A stretch of DNA of 64,000 bases from Ichthyosporea sp. XGB-2017a (Eukaryota > Opisthokonta > Ichthyosporea), in the NCBI GenBank assembly GCA_002811675.1, contig PDIM01000005.1:51417-115416 (forward strand). Reading direction: 5' to 3'. Position 1 is the stretch's first letter, and every line of letters starts with the position of its first letter. A program made the translations under genes and the position numbers. The notes below the pieces were generated by a model, which was not told the origin of the DNA, made no database searches, and was given only the letters and a program-made list of their open reading frames with translations. Of the stretch, positions 46,001 through 57,800 are shown one piece after another.

Positions 46001-47737
46001 TTCTCTTTCTTAATGATATGCTCGACGTATGAAGGAGAAAGGGGCAAAAAGTACACTGTGTCGGCTAAGTTCTTTTCGGTTTGTATAGTTGCAATGTTCG
46101 GGTTCAATAGAATGGTTTCTACGCCCTCTTCTTTCAACGCTTTGATTGCTTGGGATCCGGAGTAATCAAATTCACCAGCTTGTCCTATTTGCAATCCTCC
46201 AGAACCGAGCATAAGGATCTTTTTAGATGGATTCAGTGCTCTTGTCGAAGAAAACCTATGGAGAAATTCGCGAGCCATAGTCATATGATCTATTACATGC
46301 TTTGCCTTTCTAGTTCTAACCATATCCACGTATTTGTGGAACACATCAATGGAATCCAAGGGGCCTCCTGTAGCCTCCGGGTGAAACTGCACACTCATAA
46401 AAGGCTTGGTTTTGTGAATTAAACCCTCATTGGTCCCATCATTTGCATTTTTGAACCAAATATCCCAATCAGCCACCAAAGGAGAATCGTTTACAGCATA
46501 CCCATGGTTTTGACTTGTAATTACACATTCTCCTGTCAAAGCATTAATGGCAGGCTGATTATGCCCTCTATTTCCATATTTCATTTTGTAAATATCCATA
46601 CCAGCAGCAATTGCCAAAATTTGGTTCCCCATACATATACCAAAGATGGGACGATCTTCAGCTATAGCTTTCTTTACATTTTCAATAAGAGAACTGGCAA
46701 GTTTTGGGTTCCCAGGTCCGTTACTCAGGAAAAGTCCGTCATATGGGAGTGACGTGAAATCGTAGTCCCACGGCACTACCATTACCTTTGCGCCAGCATC
46801 AGCAAGAGAGCGGATAATGTTATTCTTGATGCCGCAGTCAACAGCTACAATGCTGACATCTCCGTTAGGATTGTAAACATCGATATTCTTTCTGGATACA
46901 CTTTCAACTAGGTTCACCTTGTTGGGATCTTCAACCCCAACCGAGGAAGCATTTCGTTCAATTTTTCCTAGCATTGAGCCTCTTTCACGGCATCTTTTTG
47001 TCAACTCCCTGGTGTCTACCCCGTAAATTCCGGGTACATTATTTTCTTCTAGCCATTTTCCAAGACTCTTTACGGCATTCCAATGACTGTACTCTTTGGA
47101 GTAGTTGCTCACAACAAGCCCTGCGACCTGAACTTTATCAGACTCAACAAAAGCCTTCAATCCATATTTATCTTCGTGAACCGTTGAGGGAACTCCATAG
47201 TTTCCAATTAAAGGTTGAGTAAGCACCAATATCTGACCCTTGTAAGAGGGGTCCGTAAGGGACTCTGGATACCCTCTAAAAATATATAAGATAGATGCAC
47301 AAAAAAAAACAGTTGCTTGTGTTAGAAAAAAAGCAAATATACACATAGCACATAACCAGAACGAAAGCAGACTTACACCATTGCAGTTGAGAAAACGACT
47401 TCCCCAGAGGCAGGCTCCTTTGCTCCAAAGGACTCACCACGGAGTATTGTACTATCCTCCAGGACCAAACTTACTTTCTGTTTCAAATGGATTTTAGTCA
47501 GTGTGAATATTGCAATAAATTGCAAATGAAACAAGACAAAGCTTACAGCGTTGGAAATAACAAATGACCTACCTCCTTCACTCGGGCGCTACTAGAAAAG
47601 CGGCGGGAAGCAAGCTTCTCATTCTCGCATTTTCTTCCTTGAAAAGCACCAGATAAGCAACGAAGATTAAAATATGCCTGTGGGGGAAGCAACACTGGGT
47701 TCTGTGTCAAATTCTTTTTGACTACAGATGATAGCAT
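43006..47737 (-). CDS. CPS1: Mitochondrial glutamine-dependent carbamoyl-phosphate synthase (CPS I/III type)
   Basis: Three exons, 47737-47573, 47477-47377 and 47275-43006, give 1511 residues, close to vertebrate CPS1 (1500). Exon 1 is a basic, Ser-rich presequence (SSVVKKN…RRFSSSARVKE) typical of mitochondrial import. The joins rebuild KVSLVLED and STAMVGYPESLTDP. A glutaminase domain with an intact nucleophile (FGICMGNQ, Cys303) is fused to the two ATP-grasp halves (LMLGSGGLQIGQAGEFDYSG; then VLGSGVYRIGSSVEFDWC) and the C-terminal allosteric domain. Unlike mammalian CPS1, which lost this Cys, it should use glutamine, like fish CPS III. It is not fused to ATCase/DHOase, so it serves arginine or urea-cycle rather than pyrimidine synthesis. 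N-acetylglutamate control is inferred, not seen. Confidence 0.95.
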
Positions 47738-49679
47738 TTTGAATCGACTGTCTATATATCACTTAGAAGCTCGATGCACTCGGTTACTAAAACTAAACTG
47801 CATCTAACAGAGTGCCACTCTAAATCAAAGCCTGTATAGAATCAAAAACTGTAGCACTCATGCAATGAAGATTCATGCAGAGAAGTAAGGTCCTTTACAA
47901 ACAAATCCTTGTTTCAATGCTCAAGCTAGACGAAGGAAGGAGCGAGGAGGCGGAGGAGGTTTAACAAATGCAATAGACTATGCGAACTGAGGCATGAGTA
48001 ATGGCATGACAGAACTCTGGACTGGTCAAGGAGAATAACAGAAGTTAATGACATAATAATATAACTAAAAGTTTAGTTTGTGAAAGAATTAATACACTTT
48101 GAAACTTCACTGTTGTCTGTTGCACGGTGCACCCCCGCCAGACATCAGAAGGGGACTAGGAGTGCCTATTGCCTATAAATCAGCGAAGGACTCGAGTCTC
48201 GACATGCATGCACTGTGTGAGCAGTGAGTTGTGACCACAAGCACATGAAGGAATAGAAGTGAATTACATCATATGAGGTGCAGTGCCCTAAAATTATTGC
48301 ACATCCCTCACATGTACTCACCTAGAGAGTTATTATGTAGGAGTCTGTGGTGTAATTAGGACTTGAGGGAAGCTTTATTCTTTTTCAGCCATCATTGTTC
48401 ATGGCAATGATGTCACATGAGTACTGTACAGAGGGAGGGAAAGGGTCTTGAGGGAGGGAGGTTATGGCAAGGAAGGGGGATAGGAAAGACACAGAGGGAG
48501 AATGGGCATTACGTGATTGGTATTTCTATCACTTATGAATCAAACTTTCAGTACTATATTTAAACCCCCCAGCTGCTCCTCACTTCATATATTTGTGAAG
48601 GATTCTGGCATTGAGAGGAGCCCAAACTAAGCATATACCAAGCCTTGCATATACAAAGTCAATCAAAAGCCTCCCTAATCGAAGTCCTCAATCCTCGAAC
48701 CAAACTGCCTTTTCTTTCCTTTGAGCAGCCCGAGCAACCACCGTCAACTAGAGTCCCTTGTAGTGACCGTTGAAGACCTATGGAACCAAGCTTGCTTATT
48801 TGGTTCATTTTTGTCTTCAACTCTCCTGTAAATTTTCAAAACAGTTAATTGCCGGGTGCAGGATGGAAGCTCGCCAAGTAAGACATTCAATAAACTTTGA
48901 CTCAGCACTCCTATTTAGCCTTTTAGACCAGTTCAATTGCTATGGTTATTGGACCTTGATGAGCAGGACTTGTTCGCGAGGAAACATATTCTTCAGGATG
49001 GATATTGTAAACAGAACGCAATTTTAAGTCAATCCTTCTTCGACATTCCGGCAATGAGCATGTGCGTTAAAACACTATAGGTAGCCATTGCAATTAACAA
49101 AGGGTCCATGCGACGAAAACCATTAAGTAGGATCTTAGACTTGAAAAAAAAGATTGCTCACATGAAAACTATAAGTTCCTGCATTTATGAACTGTGATTG
49201 AGCGTGAGGCTGTCTATCTGTGCTTGCCACACTTGAGTACCCTACACAGCAGGGAAGGATGGAGTTTTGCATGGTCAGGAGCCTCATGCAGGGCAGTCAA
49301 GTGCCAATTTGTCAGAGACATTACTGCAGACAAGTTGGGAGGGAAGAGGCAATGTAGAGCGAGAGGTTGGCGTAATTTCCAAGCAGTCCTCGAATAAGGT
49401 TTGGTTCCCTAAATGCTAATACCTCACAGCTCAGGCGCTCTGATGAACGATAAGGTGTCCTGCCTTGCGGTTTAGCTGTCATCTGTATTGACTAATTGGT
49501 ATAAAAGTTACATAGATACCAGAGTCACCGACCGGCCAGTTCAAATGTATGAAGGTATTTCGCTAGTCAAAGGATTAATTGTACTTTTTGGCGAATAGAA
49601 AATCACAGCTATATATTTTTGCCTATAAGATTAATCTGCCTTTTTTCTTTATCATCACCCTTTCGAAACTATTTGAGCC
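47738..49679. other. 1.9-kb intergenic region
   Basis: This lies between CPS and the Cys-Pro protein, both starting away from it. It holds GGGA-rich sequence near 48430-48480 and AT-rich blocks. Frames at 48770-49027 and 49194-49397 lack in-frame ATG starts and look random. I see no RNA gene or repeat family; unusually long 5' regulatory sequence or an unseen non-coding transcript are both possible. Confidence 0.4.
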
Positions 49680-50045
49680 ATGGCTGAAAAAAGAATATGC
49701 CCAGCCTTTAGTCAAGGCTGTCCCTATCATGACTCTTTATCTTCCGCTCACAGTGATTTGAGAGCAAAGTGCCCCGCCTTTAAGGATGGATGCCCTCACA
49801 GAGACAGTAGTTTAGAGGAAGCTTTAGCGGTATTGCTAGAAGAAGACTGGGAAAAGCTTAAGGAGCACGCACAGAAGTGCCCAGCTTTTGCGGGAAGTAA
49901 GTGTCCATTCGCAGATCTGTCTGAGGAACAGAAAGGCCAAATTAAAAGCAAATGCCCAACCTTTCATGCTGGCTGTCCCTTCAAAAGTTCCAAAGAGGAA
50001 TTAGAGGAAGCAAAAAGAAAATGCCCGCACTTTGCTAATCACTAA
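49680..50045 (+). CDS. 121-residue Cys-Pro repeat protein (CPAF..GCP repeats)
   Basis: A single-exon small protein is built from four and a half repeats of the form KCPxF-x2/3-G/K-CP, at residues 7-15, 31-39, 67-76, 92-100 and 115-118. They are separated by Glu/Lys-rich helical linkers. Nine Cys, each followed by Pro, and no signal peptide point to a cytosolic metal- or heme-binding protein. Cys-Pro dipeptides before an aromatic (CPF/CPY) are the core of heme-regulatory motifs, and paired Cys could also bind zinc or copper. No specific family was recognised. It is convergent with the acyltransferase (129 bp between stops). The reading frame is certain by repeat periodicity; the function is inference. 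Confidence 0.88.
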   Translation: MAEKRICPAFSQGCPYHDSLSSAHSDLRAKCPAFKDGCPHRDSSLEEALAVLLEEDWEKLKEHAQKCPAFAGSKCPFADLSEEQKGQIKSKCPTFHAGCPFKSSKEELEEAKRKCPHFANH

Positions 50046-50174
50046 TGATACTGACCATCGTAGAGGCCTTTTCTCTCTTTCTTTCTTTTTTTACGGTTTA
50101 AAAGAGCATGAAGCCAATAAAGTCAGCATTTTCTGTACAAGTTTATTTCATTACATCAATCAATATACATTCAG

Positions 50175-52652
50175 TTAGCTATAAGAGGAAGTTGTTGAAG
50201 CTGCCCTTTTTCTCTGGACCCGCTTTCTTGAGAGTTTAGCTAAATTCAAAATTCTCTCAGAAAGGTCCTGGGCTTCCTTGCGGTATCTTCCTATTCTTCG
50301 AAATTTACCGATTCGAAGGCAAACGCTTCTTATTTTCTCCGGGTCTCGAAAGGGTTCTGTCAAGCTAATTACGTACACAGGCTTTTTGCTTTCTTGATGG
50401 CACAAAACTCTGTTAATAATACCCATATCCCGAAAGCGAACATAGGAATTTACCAACGCATCCCCAGAAACAGATTCATAGTAGTTCAGATCACCTTGGT
50501 AATACAAAGTTGTTGCAAACTCCTGAATATCGGCTAAAAACATTCTTTCGTCAACCACTTCATAAGGCTCCAAGGACAACAACCCTACGCTTGCCAGCCA
50601 GTACGATTCAACTATTGGCCACATCAGCATGCACAGAAAGGCGTACTTTTCACTCCAGCTTTCAAGTTCCAGAGGAAAGAGCTCAATCATATCACCCTTT
50701 GCTTTCAAAATATTTCTTTCAATAAGAGCATCCATACCTTCTTCAAAGTTTACCTGAAGAGTGTCTTCGTTATATTCCCCCCTTTCCTTTTGCAACGTTC
50801 TCTGTAAATCCGACTGTCGTTTGAAAACAAACTCGAGCTTTAAAAGCTGAGTCAGGTACTCAACATTATCTATTAATTTGCTGCGACGCACCTCAGAAGT
50901 TTTTCCCTTATTCGATTTGATGTGTGCATAAAGTGAAAGAGCAACAAGGCTTTGGCGAACAAAAATGTGAGATACCGCATTCCGGTAGTAGCTCAACTCG
51001 AACCGCTTTGCAGCAATATATACAGGTTGCGTCAGCACATTAATTTGAACAAGGTCACCCAATACCCTGACAGCCCGGTCCACAACTTCACCAGTTGTCC
51101 CAACTCTGAATTTAGCCACTTTCCCTCCGTTATATATAATTTCTGCTCGCAGAGAGTCTACTTTTTTAATAAGCTCATCCCGAGCAATACCACGCCCTCT
51201 GGTAGTTAGAAGAACAGTACCAACAAGCATAGTTGGCGTAATGACAGTAACACAGTTGATGTCGTCCAATATACGATACCCAAGGGCTTTAAGCAAAAGA
51301 CTTTTACAGCTCTCGCGAATTTCAGGGTGAAAGTTATGTCTTTGCTCTTGCTGCAACTCGATATATTCTCTAAGAGAAAAAGGCTTAGCAATGCGAATAT
51401 TGATTCTACCCATGTTAGGCGGGTTGATCAAATATGCGCTTTGCTGAGCGAGGCCTGTTACAGTTTCTTTCTTTTTCTTTTGCCCCAAAAGCTCATTCAC
51501 AAATCCTTCCGTTTCCATAACTCTATCATGTCCTATTGATATTGGCACCAGAATGACATCCCTAACAGCATTACTTAACACGAGGTCTGTTATCATTTTC
51601 AAAAATCCGAACTTTGGCTTTAAAAGCTTTCCCGTTCTGCTGCGCCCCCCTTCTATAAAGAATTCAAGATTATATCCATTTTTCAACAGGACTTCCAAAT
51701 ATTCGGTCACAATCGCTTTGTACAGATTGTCCTCCCCCCACTCCCTTCGGATAAAGAAGGCTCCGCACCATCTTAGAATTTCGCCCACAAATGGCATCTT
51801 TAAATTATCTCCCGCAGCAATATGTGGCAAGGAAATCCCCAAGCGAAAAAATATGTAAGCAAGAACCAGGTAGTCAAAATGGCTTTTGTGGGACGGAATG
51901 AAGACAAGAGAAACCCCTTCATTTTGGGCCTTCATTGCAACCTTTCTCAACCTTTCAAAATCTTCTTCATGAACGTGCAATCCCCTATAAAATTGTTGAA
52001 AAACACAATTAATGAAGTATGCCACCGCCTTTGTCGCCGAAGAATACTTGAAATCCGTGGCCATTCTATCAAAGATTTGTTCTGCTTTACTATGAAGAGT
52101 GGGTCTCCTAAAATACCTCGAATCTTGGGCGCTTTCAATTACTCTCTGAACTCTATCGGAGATCATTACTTGTCTCTTGATTTCTTCTAATGGGTATGGG
52201 AATATGCACTTCCCAATATAATTATCGTAGCTTCTATAGCCAGAAGACCCAAAATATAGACGCGCCTCTGCCAATAGCCATTGGACATTGTTAAGCAGAG
52301 GCCATCCCTGAAAGCAGGTAAAAATCCAGTGCAGTTCGTCACGCTCATCTCGCGAAAGAACATTTATGTAGTAGGTTTTTTCCGAGACATATTCTTCTAT
52401 CACTTGTGTTTGATAAACCTCATGATCGCCCTCCGATACATCAGACCCATCAAAGGAGGAAAATGAGCGAGACGCATGCAAGGCTCTCGGCTCAAAGTTC
52501 AATTTCTCTCTACTCCGCCCCCACTTATAGTCTTCATCAGGTTTTAAAGGCAAATAACCGGCATGCAAATTTCTTTCGCGTTCTTCGTCGTCTGTCTCAG
52601 TTCCCGGAGGCGACGAGTACATTTGTTGTCCGGAATCTCTTTCCGTTTGCAT
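50175..52652 (-). CDS. Glycerol-3-phosphate acyltransferase, PlsB/GPAM type
   Basis: Single-exon, 825 residues, matching E. coli PlsB (807) and mammalian GPAM (~828). The acyltransferase motifs are in order: HKSHFD (HX4D, block I), GAFFIRREWGED (block II), FIEGGRSRTGK (block III, glycerol-3-phosphate binding) and VPISIGHDRVME (block IV). The long C-terminal region with YYRNAVSHIFVRQSLVAL is the PlsB/GPAM-specific helical domain, not present in DHAPAT of peroxisomes to this degree. The enzyme makes lysophosphatidate from glycerol-3-phosphate and acyl-CoA, the first step of glycerolipid synthesis, at the mitochondrial outer membrane in animals. Block sequences here (IEGGRSRTG, IAAGDNL) look somewhat closer to bacterial PlsB than to animal GPAM; whether this is transfer or retention is unclear. 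Confidence 0.93.
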   Translation of the reverse strand: MQTERDSGQQMYSSPPGTETDDEERERNLHAGYLPLKPDEDYKWGRSREKLNFEPRALHASRSFSSFDGSDVSEGDHEVYQTQVIEEYVSEKTYYINVLSRDERDELHWIFTCFQGWPLLNNVQWLLAEARLYFGSSGYRSYDNYIGKCIFPYPLEEIKRQVMISDRVQRVIESAQDSRYFRRPTLHSKAEQIFDRMATDFKYSSATKAVAYFINCVFQQFYRGLHVHEEDFERLRKVAMKAQNEGVSLVFIPSHKSHFDYLVLAYIFFRLGISLPHIAAGDNLKMPFVGEILRWCGAFFIRREWGEDNLYKAIVTEYLEVLLKNGYNLEFFIEGGRSRTGKLLKPKFGFLKMITDLVLSNAVRDVILVPISIGHDRVMETEGFVNELLGQKKKKETVTGLAQQSAYLINPPNMGRINIRIAKPFSLREYIELQQEQRHNFHPEIRESCKSLLLKALGYRILDDINCVTVITPTMLVGTVLLTTRGRGIARDELIKKVDSLRAEIIYNGGKVAKFRVGTTGEVVDRAVRVLGDLVQINVLTQPVYIAAKRFELSYYRNAVSHIFVRQSLVALSLYAHIKSNKGKTSEVRRSKLIDNVEYLTQLLKLEFVFKRQSDLQRTLQKERGEYNEDTLQVNFEEGMDALIERNILKAKGDMIELFPLELESWSEKYAFLCMLMWPIVESYWLASVGLLSLEPYEVVDERMFLADIQEFATTLYYQGDLNYYESVSGDALVNSYVRFRDMGIINRVLCHQESKKPVYVISLTEPFRDPEKIRSVCLRIGKFRRIGRYRKEAQDLSERILNLAKLSRKRVQRKRAASTTSSYS

Positions 52653-53466
52653 ATTGAATACTTACAATGTATAACAAAAAAGGACAATGATAAAATAAAA
52701 CGCAAATCCAGTTGAGCGCGAGGAGAAAATATATCACACACAGGGACCTTGCACTTGTTCAGAATTAAGATTCATCTCCTTCAAGTCCCTTACGCGTCTG
52801 CAAAACGGTTCAAGCTATTCCAGGTCAATCTATGAGATGGAACTGCACGTCTACATGAATCACATACATTATATTATGCAAGGGCCAAGGGGTGTGGTTC
52901 AGTGCAGGTCAGCTCTAGAGTACTATATGTAGAAGAGTGCATGGGGACTGGGGTCTGGTCGAGGGGGCGCGGAGGGGGGAGGAGCTGCAGGATGCACGAT
53001 GGGATTTCCTTTCCAGGCATTGGATCACGACATGGAGTCTGGACAGAATCGTAACCCTTATAGACGATAGATATTATAGTAAAGCTATCTCAGTAACCCT
53101 AACCCGTTAACAGTCACCCGGTGGCCGGTATAATGAGGCCCCTTTCAGGCGTGCCCCATACTATTTTCGGTTATTTCTTTTTTTTTCCATTTTTGCATTT
53201 TGCTCCAATGATTCATGATTCATGAGACATGCATGACTGTGGAGTGATGTGCTCTGTGCACGGGCCATGTGTGATGTGGTACTCTGTGAAGCCGCCAACA
53301 GCTCTCCTTAGTGCAACGTCTCACGAGTGCAACTGCTTACTGCACGGCTTACTGCAGTTCACCGCCCACCGGCCAAACTCTTTATAAGAAAGAGTTGACA
53401 CATGGACGCGGGTTGCTGGCCACAGCCGAATGATCACTCATACCTCAAGTATCAAGTTTCACCTAG

Positions 53467-53933
53467 ATGTATACAAGTGCCACTGTGCCAAATATTGGTG
53501 AAGTCTCACGGATTTGCAAAGAGGTAGTTCAATGTGCGGTGCCTTTTGAGGGCCCTAGAGGAATTCCTCATGCAAGACCAGGCGTTGACTTATCTACTAT
53601 GAAGCTGAGGCAATGTTTCCATTTGAGCAAGGCTTACGGTCTATCGGGCCTGCTATCGGGTTCATGAAGAAGGTAAGGCGCTTCAGAAGAGAGAAAGCTA
53701 TTCAACAAATCCATCTTATCTCATTTTTTCATGCTTTATCACCAGTTATTCACTTGTTCTCTCACTGTACAGTTTTGGCATTTTTGGCCGCCAATATCCA
53801 CACGGAGTACTATACAGGTACTACCCCGGTACTACCCAGGTTCTATCTTCTACATGGCCTACACGTACGCAGCGGTTTTTCTGTATTTCAGCAAGGATCG
53901 GCTTTGTTTCTTTGTCGCTAGGTGGTAAGTTGG
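53467..53933 (+). pseudogene. Possible exon fragments of a small membrane protein
   Basis: One frame reads MFPFEQGLRSIGPAIGFMKK and meets a GTAAGG donor at about 53671. After a CACCAG or TACAG acceptor, a second open stretch ends with an aromatic, membrane-like segment (IFYMAYTYAAVFLYFSKDR, then LCFFVARW) close to a GTAAGT near 53931. No onward exon is found downstream. It may be a truncated gene or chance frames. Confidence 0.25.
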
Positions 53934-53991
53934 TTACTGTGAATTGTGTATGTCTTCAACCATTCAACAACGACCCTTTGCCGAACTATAT

Positions 53992-54111
53992 TGTCTGTCC
54001 AACCTAAGGGCGGGACCATTTTTCATATCACCGGGTCCACTTTTGTCAATTGTTTGAAAAAAAGAGCCCGCAGCTTATGGAAGAAGGGCCCGCCCTTAGG
54101 TTGGACAGACA
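53992..54111. mobile_element. MITE-like element with 23-bp perfect terminal inverted repeats
   Basis: The left arm at 53992-54014 begins TGTCTGTCCAACC and ends GGGCGGG. The right arm at 54089-54111 is its exact reverse complement. The spacer is 74 bp and non-coding. TA dinucleotides flank both ends (…CTATT | … | TAGTC), consistent with a TA target-site duplication of the Tc1/mariner type, though the left edge has one extra T. A non-autonomous DNA transposon or a stable RNA/DNA hairpin are the two readings. Confidence 0.6.
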
Positions 54112-54879
54112 TAGTCAAGTTGGGCATATTCGGGCATATTGCAAATTAGACGAATTAGACTTTATTGCTCTCTAGCTAAAATGTAAACGACTGTAAATTG
54201 CTTTTTTCTTCTTCTTCCTTCGAATTCAAAATATGCAACAAGCTAGGACTCATGAAGCACCAAAAACAATTCCTTCTCCGAATGCGAAACTCTAGAGTAC
54301 AGTATAGCTCGGTCCCCGAATGAGAAATAAAGCCACAAGGTCCGTTAAGCTCCCTTTTGGATACAAATGTAAAATTGCATTTGCAGTACGAGAGGACCAG
54401 GTGGATTCATGAAAGTGCCAGTTGCAATAATTGAAAGGTAAAACTCTCAACCCTAAATTACTACTAGACGTTGCCAGGGCCCTGCAAGATGCAGCAGCAG
54501 GCTGCACGGGATTTATTTTTTTTGGCTTTTCTATTTGCTTGTAACTATGGAATGCACCATACAAGTCACCGTTATAAAAATAATAGGCCACTTATGACTT
54601 AGCACAGATTTTCCGAAGCTCCACGGTGATTATAGGCGTATAGACTCGCACTATCAGTCTGATTGAGACGCTTAAACTTACAAGACAACAAGCTATATCG
54701 CTGTCGCAATTGCATGAAACAGAGCGAAGGAGTATATATTGTGGAAATTTTAATTGTATCTATTGTCAAGTACCATTACTATCACAACTGCTAACTTCTC
54801 ATCTCCGCCCCGCCTTTCGCATCATAAGTTTGTTGTAATCACATGCTGGGTAACATCGCTTGCCAATCTTGTATAAACA

Positions 54880-57800
54880 ATGGCAGTTGTTAAAACAAAT
54901 CAGCAGAGACAGTGGCTGACGTTTCTGCTACTCTTTTTACTCTTCACAATCACCATCGTTGTTAAGTTGAGGGATCAGCTTGACAAGAAAGCCACTAAAC
55001 TTGACAGATTTATACCAGGCTACCACGTTGTTGTTAATGAGTTTCGGTATTCAAACTGTGATTTTTCGGAAGACGCGGATATGTGCGAATGTCATAAGAT
55101 GAGTGAAAATAACGAAAAGCTGGTAAAGATTGTTATGACTGGCCCCCTTTATGACAGTGACCATAACTTTGGTATGGTACATATTTCACCATTCGTTAAA
55201 AGAGCCTTTTGTCATTGCGCCAACCCAGAGCTGAAAACTTATGCTGACGAAAGTACGGCACAGATTTACTGCCTCAAAAATGAGTTTTACCCACCTTCGG
55301 AAAAAGGGAAAATGCAAGGTTTTATGTCGGCGATTTCTAGCTTAAATTTCAGAATAGACTCTTCCATTCCCAACCGACCATCATTTCAACTTCGATCTTT
55401 GGAGCTGTATCAAAAAATTACAAACACCATGGCTGAGTATATAATGTTTCAACCGACTCTGTATGAGTATTATCAAACGTACGAGAATTTACTACCTATG
55501 AGTGCGTATGCTTTGAATGTATCTTCTCCTGTGATTGCCAAAAAACACAATGAAAAAGACATTTATTCTTTTAATCAAAAGGCTGCTCAATTAGGTAGCT
55601 TACAATATTGGCAAAATCAGACTGCATCAAACGACTTTGTTTTCTATCGCTGTCCCAATAGCGTGACTTATTCTGCTCTCCAAGGGGTTTGCATTTGCCG
55701 ATATGAATACGAGCCGGTGCACGATTTAGGAGAAGTAAATTGCGCAAACAGGATCAGCAACAACGGCATAGACAACGGTTATGTACGGTGCTTCAAAAAG
55801 CTCGGGCCGTACTGCAGCAATCCGCAGTTGCTTGATGAGAGCAAGGCCGGGAATTTTGAATTAAACAATCCGTTGATTTCAGTGCATAGCCTGTACAAGG
55901 ACACTGCTTTTGCACGAGGTAGGGCTATGCTAAATACTCGCTTTTTGTTGGCATCTTATAGTCTTGTTCGGTTCGAGATAAGCCCCATATTGATATCACC
56001 TGACCACAAAAGTAGGTGTTTTACTCCCCTATTAAGATTCCTGAACAAAATACACTCGGAGGGAAGTTTTGCCACTGGTCACTCAACAGGCTGGGGCCAG
56101 AATGCCATACTTGAAGATGATGTACTGGCCATTGAAGATGAAAATGGAAACCTTTATAAAGTAATTTACAGGCCCTTGCACAAAGGAAATTATCAAAAGC
56201 TCGGTTGGATAACAGGAAGAATGGATGGGTACCAATTTCATCTGATGAAGTGGAGTGAAGATTACAGTGTTTCTCCCCCAGCATCCAATGGGTATTATGT
56301 TCCGAACAAATGGGTTATCGAAGCATGTCGCAAGGGAGTTGCTATAGACTCGTCCTCAGAACCCGTTCTCATTTCAAGTCCCCAAGCTAATCACCATTGG
56401 TTGGGCGCTGGGTATACCATGGACGATATAATGCGAATTGAAGAAGAAGAGAAGAGTACTAATTTCATGCTCATGTATAGTGTTTACCAGACTTCACACA
56501 TCGGAAAACTTTTTGTTGGAGCTCTTCCTGGCTTAGAAACGTTTCACAAGCTTAACTACTCTGATTTAAATGACGCAGTTAGAACCAAAGAAGCCATTAA
56601 CTACATAATGGCATACGATGAAACGCAATCAGTTGTATCTTTGATACAGAAAGAGATTCGTGGTATGTGCATCTATTTTTACTACGCAAGTCCTCAGTTT
56701 GACACCTACCGTCAACAGGAGCTGTTCCCTCCCCTTTCAGAATACGAAGCGTTTCGAAAGTATTTGCATGGAGATTCAGCCCTTCGGCAAACTGTTTACC
56801 AGGACAAAGATGGCTTCTTCCAGGAGCTTACACATCTATATATTGCCCGAACTATTCTTCAACTCGTTTTGCAAATACCCAAGAAACTGAACACGGTGTA
56901 CGATTCAAGCTGGGAACCTATATCTGACAAGTGCCCGATGGTATTTTTCTACAATTTTGGGAATATGACTTCAAAATTAGATGAACCGCTTGAATACCTT
57001 CGAAATGGTCAGTGTAAGGATATTTATGCAGACAATCGTCTTAACAAATGGCAATTCTTAGAAACTGGCGGGGCACCACCCTTGGTGGATTCGCCATTAA
57101 TTACTGGTATAAATGGATACAAATATATGGGCACTGGTATTGATATTGGTTTCTTTAACACACAAGCTGCGAAATTAAGACGTGGGCTAAACAGAAAACT
57201 AAATGGAAAAGACCTGTCAGAAGAACGAAGAGAAACTTATGATAAAGTAACGAAGCTTATCATTAGCAAGTCATTCCCTGCTGTGACTGAATTTACTTCT
57301 AGCTCTAGAAATGGCTATCTTCTAGGAGAGTTTCTTAAAAGCAGTTCATTCACTGAGCTTGCATATGAATACTTGGTAAATCAGCCGTCCAAAATGTTTA
57401 TGCGAAATGTCCGTTTTCTCAAAGAGGTCACTGATCTTTTTGTTCAGAGTATACCCTTTCCAGTTAGCGCTGCCAAAAAAGAGCACTTTAGGAAAATCTT
57501 AGTTGCTAATTTCACCAATTCTTTAGGCCGTCCTGGCAAAGATGATATTATTGGCAATTATAACATGACAGCTTTAAGCATATTCAGTGGAAAATACGGC
57601 ATTAAAGCTTCACCGGGAATTAAAAACTTTGTGCATACTCTGTTTGAGGTGAGTTCAGCACGCCAAACAGCTGGTTTTTTTGAAAGTGTGTTTCTGAACA
57701 ACACAGACGAGTTTCGTGAATCATCGAATAAGGCCTTGCTGGATGAAATCATTCTTCTAACCGTCAAAGAGTTTGCAGCTCAAGTTGACTCAATGACTAT

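Larger units (their letters stand above)
52653..54879. other. 2.2-kb gene-poor spacer with hairpin element and possible exon relics
   Basis: This contains a telomere-like AACCCTAACCC at 53095-53105, coding-like fragments with plausible splice sites at about 53467-53933, a 23-bp perfect inverted repeat (53992-54014 with 54089-54111) and a CAACCCTAAA site at 54448-54457. I see no complete gene. Confidence 0.45.

Noticed and set aside
45551-46165. Antisense 204-residue frame within CPS
   Set aside because: It lies opposite the highly conserved CPS ATP-grasp coding region; it is a codon-bias shadow.
49194-49397. Frame of 67 codons upstream of the Cys-Pro gene
   Set aside because: It begins at GTG rather than ATG and has no splice support or recognisable motif.
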